From positions 4,960,001-5,024,000 of the forward strand of contig NZ_CP034550.1 in assembly GCF_009498035.1 (NCBI RefSeq): DNA of 64,000 bases, in the 5' to 3' direction. Below the pieces are notes generated by a model. It was not told the DNA's origin. It saw only the letters and a program-made list of their open reading frames with translations, and searched no databases. Below are positions 53,081 through 60,984 of the stretch, piece after piece (position 1 is the first letter of the stretch; every line of letters begins with the position of its first letter). A program made the translations under genes and the position numbers. This DNA comes from Saccharothrix syringae. GTDB taxonomy: Bacteria > Actinomycetota > Actinomycetes > Mycobacteriales > Pseudonocardiaceae.

Positions 53081-53530
53081 TCAGAGGGGGCTCGCGGTCC
53101 TGGGGCGCACGGCGAGCCCGAGGACGACCATGCCGACGCCCAGGACGAGGTGCAGCCAGTTGTCGGCGGTGTTGAGCGGGACGAAGTTGGCGGGACCGTC
53201 GTGGTCGACGACCAGCCCGTAGAGCCACAGCAGGAGATAGCCGGCGCCACCGCCGACCAGGAAGGCCACGGCGCCGCCCGCGGTGCGCGACAGGGCGAGG
53301 CCGGCCACGCCGAACAGGAGGTGGACGACGTTGTGCAGCACGGACACCGCGAAGACCCCGAGCAGCAGGGCGCCGGAGTGGTGACCGGCGAAGGCGAGCC
53401 GGTCGTAGTCGGTGGTGATCCCCGGGACGAAGCCGAGGACGCCGACGAGGAGGAACACCGCGCCGACCGCCGCGGCCGTTCGCCGGGCGGGTGTGCCGGT
53501 GGTGGAGGGGGTGGGGAGTGCCGAGGTCAT
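53081..53530 (-). CDS. DUF4383 membrane protein
   Basis: The 149-residue protein starts at ATG 53530. AAAVGAVFLLVGVLGFVPGI is helix 1, VSVLHNVVHLLFGVAGLALS the DUF4383 signature (NxVHLLxGxxGL), GGAVAFLVGGGAGYLLLWLY helix 3, and NWLHLVLGVGMVVLGLAVRP helix 4. The first 15 residues are polar. These proteins are small integral membrane proteins of unknown function, often induced in stress. A stretch of decayed GH sequence lies upstream. Confidence 0.92.
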   Translation of the reverse strand: MTSALPTPSTTGTPARRTAAAVGAVFLLVGVLGFVPGITTDYDRLAFAGHHSGALLLGVFAVSVLHNVVHLLFGVAGLALSRTAGGAVAFLVGGGAGYLLLWLYGLVVDHDGPANFVPLNTADNWLHLVLGVGMVVLGLAVRPRTASPL

Positions 53531-53599
53531 GGTGCTCGCCTTCTTCCTGTCGTGGCTGATGAGAGGTGTTCGTCGCACCGTCGTGCGCGGATCGGTTCT

Positions 53600-54135
53600 C
53601 CTCGGTTCCGCGTGGCGGGGGTCGTGGGTCGTCTGCTCCCTCGCCCGACCCGAGCCCACCGGTGTCGACCACCGGCTTCTGCGGCACCGCGGTGGGGTCG
53701 ACCGACCAGAACTCCAGCGTGTGCACGCCGGGCGAGGTGACCGTGAACGTGGTGGGGGTGCGGTTGACCGCCACCCGGCCCTTGTTCGTGGTCGTGTGGT
53801 CGGCGCGGGCCTGCCCGGTCACGGTGCCGGCGGCCCCGGTGGCGATCAGCCGCGGCACGGACGGCGTGACCCGGTAGTCGAACGGCTCGGCACCCCGGTT
53901 GAACACCTCGACGTACTGGGCGGGCGCGGTGTGGTTGCGCGTACAGGTCCGCGGGCGTCCCTTGGGTGTGGCTGCCAGGCCGCACGTGGACGGCGGGGTG
54001 CCGGCGGGCGGGCACGTCGTCGAAGTAGTGCCACGGCGACACCCCGATGCGCCGGGAGACGTCGTAGACGTCGAAGGCGGTCCCGCGCGGCAACCAACCC
54101 ACCGATTCGCCGGCACCCTGTAGTCCCATGGGCCA
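53600..54135 (-). pseudogene. GH115-like glycoside hydrolase remnant
   Basis: From an ATG overlapping the start of the divergent gene the frame reads GLQGAGESVGWLPRGTAFDV, YDVSRRIGVSPWHYFDDVPA and HPAVHVRPGSHTQGTPADLY. Another frame continues with YVEVFNRGAEPFDYRVTPSV, ARADHTTTNKGRVAVNRTPT and VHTLEFWSVDPTAVPQKPV. The first block is near the catalytic SRRIxVSPWH region of GH115 (alpha-glucuronidase family); the second fits its C-terminal beta domains. The residues in between, several hundred, are missing, and the N-terminal part is absent. A deletion derivative, not functional. Family call moderately sure. Confidence 0.6.
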
Positions 54136-55072
54136 CCGTTTCGTCGACAGGCACGAGTCGGATGCGGTCCTCCCCGCCGGGGTGGTGAGCGGGTGGCGGT
54201 TCGCGGTCAGCACCCTGGGCGCGCCCGGCCTGCCGGTGCGGGACAGCGCGCGGCTGGCGGCCGAGCACGGGTGCGAGGGCCTGGAGCTGCGCGTGCACGC
54301 CGACGAGGAGGTCCGCCTCGGGCTGCCGGCCGCGGTGATCGGGCGGGTGCGCCGCGAGGTCGCCGAGGCCGGCCTGGAGGTGGCCTGCCTGGCCGGGTAC
54401 GCCGAGGTCTGCCGGCCGGGCCCGGACGGGCCGGTGGTCGACGAGCTGCGGGCCCTGGTCGACCTGGCCGCGTCGCTCGGCGCACCGGCCGTCCGGGTGT
54501 TCCCGGGCGGCGAGGTGTTCCGGGGTGCCGGGGCCGGTCGGGTGCTCCCGGGTGCCGGTGGAGGCCAGGCGTCCCGGGGCGCCGGGAACGGCCGGGCGGT
54601 GGACCGCATCGCCGCGGTGCTGCCCGACCTGCGCGCGAGCGGCGTGCGGCTGCTGGTCGAGACCCACGACTCGCACCCCACCGGCGAAGCGGCGCTGCGC
54701 CTGGTGGAGCCGTTCGGCGAGCCGGCGCGGGTGGCCGTGCTGTGGGACGCGGTGCACCCGTGGCGGGCGGGCGAGCCGCCGGGGCGCACGCGCGCGGTGC
54801 TGGGCGACTACCTGGCGTACTTCCAGGTCAAGGACGTGGCCGCGGACGGCCCGACCCCGGTGCCGCCGGGGGAGGGCGCGGTGCCGCTGGAGGAGTGCGG
54901 GCGGCTGCTGGCGAACTGGTCGGGCTGGGTGTCGCTGGAGTGGGAGCGGGCCTGGTACCCGGACCTCGCCCCGCTGCCGGTGCCGCTGCGCGCCGCCGCC
55001 GACTGGTGCGACCGGTGGCGGCCGGGCGGTCAGGTGCGCGCCGACCGGGGCACGACGAGGCCGGTCTCGTAG
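54128..55072 (+). CDS. sugar phosphate isomerase/epimerase-like TIM-barrel protein
   Basis: The 314-residue protein resembles xylose-isomerase-like TIM barrels: STLGAPGLPVRDSARLAAEH, GCEGLELRVHADEEV, VACLAGYAEVC, AVRVFPGGEVF, GVRLLVETHDSHPTGEA (metal-binding Glu), VAVLWDAVHPWRAGEPP, YFQVKDVAADG and GWVSLEWERAWYPDL. These give the expected Glu/Asp/His metal ligands. It may isomerise or epimerise a sugar acid or inositol derivative. Residues about 135-160 are a Gly/Ala/Arg-rich insert from imperfect DNA repeats. ATG 54128 has no clear RBS; GTG 54182 is possible. Its 3' end overlaps the convergent regulator gene by 43 bp. Confidence 0.82.
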   Translation: MGHRFVDRHESDAVLPAGVVSGWRFAVSTLGAPGLPVRDSARLAAEHGCEGLELRVHADEEVRLGLPAAVIGRVRREVAEAGLEVACLAGYAEVCRPGPDGPVVDELRALVDLAASLGAPAVRVFPGGEVFRGAGAGRVLPGAGGGQASRGAGNGRAVDRIAAVLPDLRASGVRLLVETHDSHPTGEAALRLVEPFGEPARVAVLWDAVHPWRAGEPPGRTRAVLGDYLAYFQVKDVAADGPTPVPPGEGAVPLEECGRLLANWSGWVSLEWERAWYPDLAPLPVPLRAAADWCDRWRPGGQVRADRGTTRPVS

Positions 55073-55698
55073 GCCAGCACGACCAGTTGCGCCCGGTCGC
55101 GGGCGCGGAGCTTGGTCATGGCCCGGCTGACGTGGGTCTTGGCGGTGAGGTGGCTGATGGTCAGGTGCCGGGCGATCTCGTCGTTGGACATGCCGGTCGC
55201 CACGAGCGCGAGCACCTGGCGTTCCCGGTCGGTGAGCGCGTCGAGCGCCGGCGGGGCGGCCGGGCCGGGCGGGGTGGCGGCGAACTGCTCGATCAGCCGC
55301 CTGGTCACCGAGGGCGCCAGCAGCGCGTCGCCGCGCGCGACGACGCGGACGCCGTGCAGCAGCTCGGCCGGTTCGACGTCCTTGACCAGGAACCCGGCGG
55401 CCCCCGCGCGCAGGGCGGCGAAGACGTACTCGTCGAGGGCGTAGTTGGTCAGGATGACCACGTGCACCCCGACGAGGGCGGGGTCCCCGGCGATGCGGCG
55501 GGTCGCGGCGATGCCGTCGAGCCCCGGCATCCTGATGTCGAGCAGGGCGACGTCGGGGTGGTGCGCGCGGGCCAGGTCGACGGCCTCGGCGCCGTCGCGG
55601 GCGGCGGCCACGACGGTCAGGTCGGGTTCGGAGTCCAGCAGCGCGGTGAACGCCGCCCTGATCAGCGGCTGGTCGTCGGCCAGCAGGAGGCGGATCAC
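55030..55698 (-). CDS. NarL/LuxR-type response regulator
   Basis: The 222-residue regulator begins at GTG 55698 and overlaps the kinase stop by GTGA. The receiver domain has LLLADDQPLIRAAFTALLDS, phosphoacceptor Asp in VALLDIRMPGLDGIAATRRI and Lys in GFLVKDVEPAELL. The LuxR HTH (about 155-215) reads LTDRERQVLALVATGMSNDE and TAKTHVSRAMTKLRARDRAQ. It is the output partner of the adjacent kinase. The gene extends 43 bp into the convergent TIM-barrel gene. The target genes are unknown; its HTH differs from that of DosR. Confidence 0.94.
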   Translation of the reverse strand: MIRLLLADDQPLIRAAFTALLDSEPDLTVVAAARDGAEAVDLARAHHPDVALLDIRMPGLDGIAATRRIAGDPALVGVHVVILTNYALDEYVFAALRAGAAGFLVKDVEPAELLHGVRVVARGDALLAPSVTRRLIEQFAATPPGPAAPPALDALTDRERQVLALVATGMSNDEIARHLTISHLTAKTHVSRAMTKLRARDRAQLVVLAYETGLVVPRSART

Positions 55699-56825
55699 CG
55701 GGGCGGCCCTCCCGGGACGGGCAGCACGGCTGCCACCAGGAAACCACCGCCGGGTGCCCGGCCGGCGGAGAACGAGCCGCCGAGGGCGAGCGCCCGTTCC
55801 CGCATGCCGATCAGGCCCGAGCCGGGGGCCGCCACGACCCCTGGTGGCCCGTCGTCGAGGACGCGGAGCAGGACGGCGTCGCGCCGGTGCTCCACGGACA
55901 CGGTGACGGCGGCCCCGCCGGCGTGGCGCAGCGCGTTGGTCAGGGCCTCCTGGGCGATGCGGTAGGCGGCGCGGCCGACCGCGTCGGGCACGGGGCCCGG
56001 TGCGCCGTGCCCGCGCAGCTCGACGGCCAGGCCCGCCCGGCGCGCCCGGTCCACCAGGACCGGCAGCCCGGCCAGGCCGGGTGCGCCGCCGTCCTCGTCG
56101 ACCCGGCGCAGGACGCCGAGGGTGGCCCGCAGCTCGCGCAGCACGTCCCGGCTGGTCTCCCTGATCGCCACGAGACCCTCGCGGGCGCGGTCGGGGTCGC
56201 GGTCGAGCAGGTGCGCGGCCACGCCCGCGTGGACGTTGATCACCGAGATGCTGTGGGTGATCGTGTCGTGCAGCTCCTGGGCGATCCACAGGCGTTCCTC
56301 GCCGGCCCGGCGCAGCGCCGCCTCCTCGCGGGTGCGCTCGGCCTCGGCCGCGCGCTGCTCCACCGCGTCCAGGTAGGCGCGGTGGCCGGCCACCATGGCG
56401 CCGATGACCACCGCGGCGGTCAGGAACCCGGCGTTCCACGCCACGCCGCCGTGCGGGAGCGCGGTACCCGTCGGGACCGCCACGACCAGGTACAGGGCGG
56501 CCACGAAGGCCGCGGCCGCGGTCACGCCCCGGCCCGGGCGACCGGCGGCGACCAGGGTGTAGACGGCCAGCAGCACCGGGGTGGAGGCGAAGATCCCCGG
56601 GTACCGCAGGCCGTAGTAGGCGACGCAGGCCGCGGCGGTCGCCCAGGCCACCGCCAGGGGGAACCGGCGGCGCCGGGCCAGCGGCAGCGCCCCGGCCACC
56701 AGCAACGCGCACCCGACGGCGTCGAGCGGCTGCTGCGCGCCGGTGCGCGGCACCAGCAGGGTGCCCAGGACCACCCCGAGGCAGGTCACGGCCGCGGCGC
56801 CGGCGTCCGCCCTCGATTCGACCAC
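55695..56825 (-). CDS. NarL-family sensor histidine kinase
   Basis: The 376-residue kinase has about five N-terminal membrane helices (residues 9-140), a coiled segment (VEQRAAEAERTREEAALRRA), the DHp motif IAQELHDTITHSISVINVHA with its phosphoacceptor His, and a HATPase domain (IAQEALTNALRHAGGAAVTV, GSGLIGMRERALALGGSFSA). This is the HPK7 class typical of NarL-type pairs. GTG 56825 is the chosen start; upstream in-frame sequence is not protein-like. Paired with the regulator by a four-base overlap. No separate sensor domain, so a membrane-associated signal is likely. Confidence 0.93.
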   Translation of the reverse strand: MVESRADAGAAAVTCLGVVLGTLLVPRTGAQQPLDAVGCALLVAGALPLARRRRFPLAVAWATAAACVAYYGLRYPGIFASTPVLLAVYTLVAAGRPGRGVTAAAAFVAALYLVVAVPTGTALPHGGVAWNAGFLTAAVVIGAMVAGHRAYLDAVEQRAAEAERTREEAALRRAGEERLWIAQELHDTITHSISVINVHAGVAAHLLDRDPDRAREGLVAIRETSRDVLRELRATLGVLRRVDEDGGAPGLAGLPVLVDRARRAGLAVELRGHGAPGPVPDAVGRAAYRIAQEALTNALRHAGGAAVTVSVEHRRDAVLLRVLDDGPPGVVAAPGSGLIGMRERALALGGSFSAGRAPGGGFLVAAVLPVPGGPPR

Positions 56826-56924
56826 CGGGGCACGGTAGCCGGGCGCCGGCCGGCGGGTCGTCCTCCTGCGGGCGTACTCCCGGCGCGGTAGGCGCGGCGC
56901 GGACCGCCTCGCCCGGGAGCAGCC

Positions 56925-57455
56925 GTGATCGCCTTCGCCGGGACGACGACCGCGGTGGCCCCGGCGCGACACGATCCGGTGGTGGAAATCGAGAAGCGCG
57001 GAACGGCGGTCGGGCGGCTGCGGGTGCTCACCGCCCTCTGCTCGGCGGTGTTCGCCGTCGGCACGGTCCTGCACGGCTGGTTCGTGGTCACCCCGGACAC
57101 GCTGGAGGCGATGATGCGGATGAGCGGCCGGACGGCCGCGCAGGCGGCGGCGGAGGCGCCGGGGTTCCTGGTCGGGTTCCGGGTCGTCGCGGCCGCGTAC
57201 GTCGTCGGCAACGCCCTGGGCCTGCTCGCCCTGCGCGGGTGGCCGTGGACCTTCTGGCTGGTGGTCCTGGTCAACGCCACCCAGGCCGCGGGACCGCTGG
57301 GGCTGATCCCGCCGGTGCTCTACCGGGCCGCGGTGGAGGCCCACGGCCCGGTCGGGCTGCTCCCGACGGTGGTCACCGACGGCGGTGCGCTCGTCCTGGT
57401 GGTCGTCCTGGTGACCCGCTTCCTCCGCACCCGCGCCACCTGGGCGCGGGCCTGA
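56925..57455 (+). CDS. small integral membrane protein, unknown function
   Basis: GTG 56925 follows GGGAG. The 176-residue protein has about 30 polar residues and then four helices: VLTALCSAVFAVGTVLHGWF, LVGFRVVAAAYVVGNALGLL, WPWTFWLVVLVNATQAAGPL and VVTDGGALVLVVVLVTRFLR. An amphipathic segment (DTLEAMMRMSGRTAAQAAAE) lies between helices 1 and 2. No recognised family. Divergent from the two-component kinase at 55695, so possibly regulated with it. Confidence 0.82.
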   Translation: MIAFAGTTTAVAPARHDPVVEIEKRGTAVGRLRVLTALCSAVFAVGTVLHGWFVVTPDTLEAMMRMSGRTAAQAAAEAPGFLVGFRVVAAAYVVGNALGLLALRGWPWTFWLVVLVNATQAAGPLGLIPPVLYRAAVEAHGPVGLLPTVVTDGGALVLVVVLVTRFLRTRATWARA

Positions 57456-57477
57456 CCCGGGCGGTGCGACGGCGCGC

Positions 57478-58248
57478 TCAGTCGAGGGAGCGCGGGTCGA
57501 CCTCCACCTCCCGCTGGTCGACCTCCAGCCACAGGCGGTCGACGTGCAGCAGGTAGAAGCCGCGCGGGCCGCCGTCGCGGAACTCCTCGACCGGCACGGC
57601 GTCGGCCGGCCCCGACCGGTGGTACGCCTCGTGGCCGTCCGCCACCTCGTGGGGTTCGACGGCGCGGGCCGTGCCGGTGAACCGCAGGCCGTCGGCGCCC
57701 GGGACGATGCCGGACACCCCGGGGTGGCTCTCGACGTCGCGGGAGTGGCGGGCCTCGCGCGGGGAGTGCCACAGCAGCCGCAGGGGGGCGTGGAGGGGGA
57801 CCAGGTCGACCGCGCAGACCCACGGGGTGGTGCCGTCGGTGGTGACGAGCGTGGCCCGGCGCGCCCCGGCCAGCAGGCACCGGGCGCGTTCGAGGGGATC
57901 GGCGCCGCGGGTGATGCCGACCGGGACCGGCGGGTCGCTGAGCAGGCCGGCGTCGAGCAGGGTCCACCAGTGCCCCTGCTCCACGCGCCGCCGCTCCCAG
58001 GCCGGGTCGCGACCGCGGGCGGCGACCTCGCGGCGGTAGCGCCCCCACGCGGCCTCGTCGGCGAAGGTGACGGTGTGCTCCAGGGTGTGCACGCCCTCGC
58101 CGACGGTCCGCACCCGCCACCGGGTGGCCACGACGGTGTCGAGCCCGTCGTAGAACCACCGCTCGCGCTCCTGGACCCAGGCCCAGAACGCCCGCGGGTC
58201 CTGTTCGGCGGCCGGCGACGGCTTGATGCGGTAGACCAGGTGCAGCAC
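57478..58248 (-). CDS. two-domain protein with pyridoxamine-5'-phosphate-oxidase-like C-terminus
   Basis: GTG 58248, behind GGGAGGAGGAGCA, starts a 256-residue protein. The first 110 residues (VLHLVYRIKPSPAAEQDPRA, FWAWVQERERWFYDGLDTVV, LEHTVTFADEAAWGRYRREV) form an alpha/beta segment resembling a dimeric ferredoxin-like fold. Residues about 125-250 (RCLLAGARRATLVTTDGTTP, VCAVDLVPLHAPLRLLWHSP, HPGVSGIVPGADGLRFTGTA, GFYLLHVDRLWLEVDQREVE) match the split-barrel flavin or F420-binding PNPOx family. Enzyme activity is unknown. It ends 22 bp from the convergent membrane gene. Its upstream neighbour on the same strand is 25 bp away, suggesting an operon. Confidence 0.85.
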   Translation of the reverse strand: MLHLVYRIKPSPAAEQDPRAFWAWVQERERWFYDGLDTVVATRWRVRTVGEGVHTLEHTVTFADEAAWGRYRREVAARGRDPAWERRRVEQGHWWTLLDAGLLSDPPVPVGITRGADPLERARCLLAGARRATLVTTDGTTPWVCAVDLVPLHAPLRLLWHSPREARHSRDVESHPGVSGIVPGADGLRFTGTARAVEPHEVADGHEAYHRSGPADAVPVEEFRDGGPRGFYLLHVDRLWLEVDQREVEVDPRSLD

Positions 58249-58273
58249 TGCTCCTCCTCCCACGCGGAACCGC

Positions 58274-59443
58274 TCAGCGGCCCCAGAGGTCCCACTCCGG
58301 GCTGTACGCGCCGGGGCGTCCCGGTGCGAGCGCGCGCCACGCGCGGACCGCCCCGGCGTTGTGCTCGGCGGCGCGGCGCGCGGTGCGGGTCAGGCCGTCC
58401 AGGGGGAGGACCACCGCGGCCAGCGGGGAGAGCACCGCGCCGCGCCGGACCTTGCCGCGCCAGGCCGAGACGCCCAGGTGGCAGCGGCGGAACCCGGCCT
58501 CGGCGGCGTGCCGCAGCGGCACCTGGTGCCACAGCAGGAAGTACTCGCCCGCCGGGCGCGACCGGGCGTAGTCGAACCCGAAGTAGCGGGCGTGCAGCCG
58601 GTCGCCGCGGCCGTAGCAGACCAGGATCGCGCGGGGCCGGCCGTCCCGGGTCGCCACGCAGGCGTGGGCGTCGGCCAGCAGCCCCGCGGCCCGCTGGCCC
58701 GCGAAGACCCGCCGCATCCACCCCTCGTCCGCGGTGCCCCCGTGGCGGGACCGGTTCTGGGTGATCAACCGGACGGCGTCGGCCTCCAGGTCGGGGGTGA
58801 ACGGCCGCCAGTCGACCTCGACCCCGGCGTCGCGGGCGGCGCGCTCCTCCCACCGGCGTCGGCCCCGGTCCCGCCGGGGCAGCGCGGCCAGGTGGGCCTC
58901 CAGGCCGCCCGGCGGGATCGGCAGCACGGCGTCCGCGCTGTGCAGGAGCGCCTGGGCGCGCGGGTGGGCGGCGGCGAGCAGCAGCGCGTGCCGGGTGGGC
59001 AGGTAGGGCATGACCAGCCCGGCCCGCCCCTCCTCGCGGGCCAGGGCGAGCGCGTGGTCCAGCAGGGCGCGCAGCACCGGCCGCGCCCGGCCGACCAGCT
59101 CGTTGCGGGTGGCCCGGCGGGCGCCCAGCCACAGCCAGTCCGCGGTCGCGGCGGGCAGCACCCCGGGCAGGTCGAACAGGCCGGACCCGTCGTGCTCGCC
59201 CGGCCACGTGGGCAGCCCGCCCAGCAGCCCGCCGTCCCGGTCCTCGGCGACCAGGACCCGGTCGGGCCCGAAGGCGTGGTGCAGGCCGTGCAGCCAGCGG
59301 TGCGTGGTGTAGAAGCCGTCGGGACCCACGAGCCGGTCCCACGCCCCGCCGGGCACGTCGGTGATGCCGGGGACCACGCGCGTGGACACGCGGTCACCGG
59401 TGGTCCGGCGCTCGGTCCCCGTCCTCGTCGATCGCGTCGTCAT
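58274..59443 (-). CDS. FemAB/BioF2-like GNAT-fold acyltransferase
   Basis: This 389-residue protein contains DGFYTTHRWLHGLHHAFGPD and VLVAEDRDGGLLGGLPTWPG, the front GNAT strand pair, and ITQNRSRHGGTADEGWMRRV, then ARYFGFDYARSRPAGEYFLL, WHQVPLRHAAEAGFRRCHLG. This double-GNAT organisation is that of FemAB-like aminoacyl- or acyl-transferases used for peptidoglycan cross-bridges or other polymers. The substrate is not known. ATG 59443 overlaps the methyltransferase end by 50 bp; GTG 59389 avoids this and is an alternative start. It closes the coupled group EF-hand, methyltransferase, acyltransferase. Confidence 0.8.
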   Translation of the reverse strand: MTTRSTRTGTERRTTGDRVSTRVVPGITDVPGGAWDRLVGPDGFYTTHRWLHGLHHAFGPDRVLVAEDRDGGLLGGLPTWPGEHDGSGLFDLPGVLPAATADWLWLGARRATRNELVGRARPVLRALLDHALALAREEGRAGLVMPYLPTRHALLLAAAHPRAQALLHSADAVLPIPPGGLEAHLAALPRRDRGRRRWEERAARDAGVEVDWRPFTPDLEADAVRLITQNRSRHGGTADEGWMRRVFAGQRAAGLLADAHACVATRDGRPRAILVCYGRGDRLHARYFGFDYARSRPAGEYFLLWHQVPLRHAAEAGFRRCHLGVSAWRGKVRRGAVLSPLAAVVLPLDGLTRTARRAAEHNAGAVRAWRALAPGRPGAYSPEWDLWGR

Positions 59444-60176
59444 GGCGGCTCGGCTTTCCCTTCCGGCAGGTGACGATCGCGGCGTGGGGGCGGCGCAGGT
59501 ACGCGGACCAGAACCCGGCCCCGTGCGCCCGGACGCCGTCGGGCGAGACCTGGAAGCCGGGCCAGGCGAGGTCGGTGAACCCGGCCTCGGTCAGGGCCCG
59601 GTGCAGGGTGCGCCGGGTCCAGCAGCGGGCCGTGATGGTCTCGCGGTGCGCGCCGAACTCCAGGTCCAGGGTGACCTTCGAGGCGTCCCCGCGCGTTTCC
59701 GCGTCGTGGAGCCGGAACCCGTAGCGCGCGTAGTAGTCGGGCCGGTGGTCGTAGTCGGGGTTGACCGGCAGGGTGACGAACCGGCCGCCTGCGCGCAGGG
59801 CGGTGCAGGCGACCCCGCACAGCCGCACCAGGGACCGGTAGTCCTCGGCGTAGGGCAGCACGTACACGCCCAGGACGATGTCGAACGCGTTGGCCGGCGG
59901 CGGTTCCACCGCGTACTCGACGCCCAGCGCCTCCCGCGCCTCGCGGGCCGCGGCGTGGGCGATCATGCCCGCGGAGGTGTCGTGGCCGACCACCCTGGCC
60001 GCCCCGGCCCGCTTGAGCAGCCGGCAGTAGTCGCCCGCGCCGCAGCCGAGGTCCAGGACGGCCTTGCCGGTGAGGTCCCCGAGCAGCCCCAGCACCGTGT
60101 GCGACTCCAGGTACCGCCGCCAGGGCAGCTCGAACATCTCCTCGTAGACCCGCGCCAGCCCGTCGAACCGCGTCAC
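59394..60176 (-). CDS. class I SAM-dependent methyltransferase
   Basis: GTG 60176 overlaps the EF-hand gene stop (GTGA), coupling the two. The 260-residue enzyme has the SAM motif I AVLDLGCGAGDYCRLLKRAG, motif II around GHDTSAGMIAHAAAREAR, motif III FDIVLGVYVLPYAEDY, and the C-terminal strands GRFVTLPVNPDYDHRPDYYA and AGFTDLAWPGFQVSP. It resembles the toxin-A or ToxA-like small-molecule methyltransferases. No membrane or signal segment. Substrate unknown; location beside a calcium sensor and a FemAB-like acyltransferase is suggestive of a modification pathway. Confidence 0.88.
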   Translation of the reverse strand: MTRFDGLARVYEEMFELPWRRYLESHTVLGLLGDLTGKAVLDLGCGAGDYCRLLKRAGAARVVGHDTSAGMIAHAAAREAREALGVEYAVEPPPANAFDIVLGVYVLPYAEDYRSLVRLCGVACTALRAGGRFVTLPVNPDYDHRPDYYARYGFRLHDAETRGDASKVTLDLEFGAHRETITARCWTRRTLHRALTEAGFTDLAWPGFQVSPDGVRAHGAGFWSAYLRRPHAAIVTCRKGKPSRHDDAIDEDGDRAPDHR

Positions 60177-60736
60177 CCCTCGGACAGCGGGTTGCCCAGC
60201 AGCCAGTTGCCCGGCGCCTCCGGGTCCGTGCCGAGGTAGAACTCCTCGATGGCGGTCCGGAACTCGTCGTGGCTGATGCTGCCGCTGCCGTTGCGGTCCA
60301 GGCGCCGGAACGCGGCGGACGAGGTCTCCGGGGGAATCCCCAGGGCCTGGTACATCCGGACGTACTCGTCGCCGCTGAGCTCGCCGCTGCCGTCGGTGTC
60401 CAGCGCCCGCATGAGCGCGTCCACGATGCCCAGGATCAGGCGCTCGAAGTTCTTCGGCTCGGTCACGCCGGTCCGCATGGCCTCGATGAACTCCCGCCTG
60501 CCGACGCGCTCCTGCGCGTCCACGGCGCCGATGTCGCGCAGGACGTCCCACCACGCCATGAACGCCTCGCGCATGGCGCCGCGGTTCTCGTGGTCGTCCG
60601 GGCGGGCGACCGCGGTGAACACGTCCGCCATCTGCTCGAAATCCGCTCGGGTGAGCCAGTCGTCGTCGGTGTGGTCGAACCAGTCGAAGAGGATGCTGAA
60701 TTTCCGCTCGGTGATCTCGGTGATGTCGTGAGCCAT
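60173..60736 (-). CDS. EF-hand calcium-binding protein (calerythrin-like)
   Basis: ATG 60736 starts a 187-residue protein of four EF-hand-like units. The loops are DHTDDDWLTRAD (res 20-31), a degenerate one near GAVDAQERVGRREF, DTDGSGELSGDE (loop 3) and DRNGSGSISHDE (loop 4). Loops 3 and 4 match DxDxSGxxxxxE canonical spacing; loop 1 lacks the central Gly, and loop 2 is unlikely to bind. It is the layout of actinobacterial calerythrin, a cytoplasmic calcium buffer or sensor. The stop overlaps the methyltransferase start. About 250 bp upstream lies the end of the PBP1-type receptor. Confidence 0.93.
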   Translation of the reverse strand: MAHDITEITERKFSILFDWFDHTDDDWLTRADFEQMADVFTAVARPDDHENRGAMREAFMAWWDVLRDIGAVDAQERVGRREFIEAMRTGVTEPKNFERLILGIVDALMRALDTDGSGELSGDEYVRMYQALGIPPETSSAAFRRLDRNGSGSISHDEFRTAIEEFYLGTDPEAPGNWLLGNPLSEG

Positions 60737-60984
60737 CGGGTCCACCTTGTCCCGGTGAGTGGAGGATGGTTTTCTCGGCACTGTTCGCGCTATCGCGCGC
60801 CGGCCGCGATCGGTCGATGAGCACAGCCTACTGCGCGGCGGGCCGGCCTGGGAAGGGCCTGAATTCGTTTCCAATTGTCCTGGAAAGCGCGGGCGGGCGA
60901 TTCCAAGCGCATTCGCTTTCCGGTTCGACCGGCAATGCGTGATGAGCGTTCCTAACATGACGCGCGTCGTGCGGGCGGCGGTGC

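Noticed and set aside
55030..55698. Second response regulator considered as DosR
   Set aside because: Its recognition helix also differs, and its kinase has membrane helices rather than heme-binding GAF domains.
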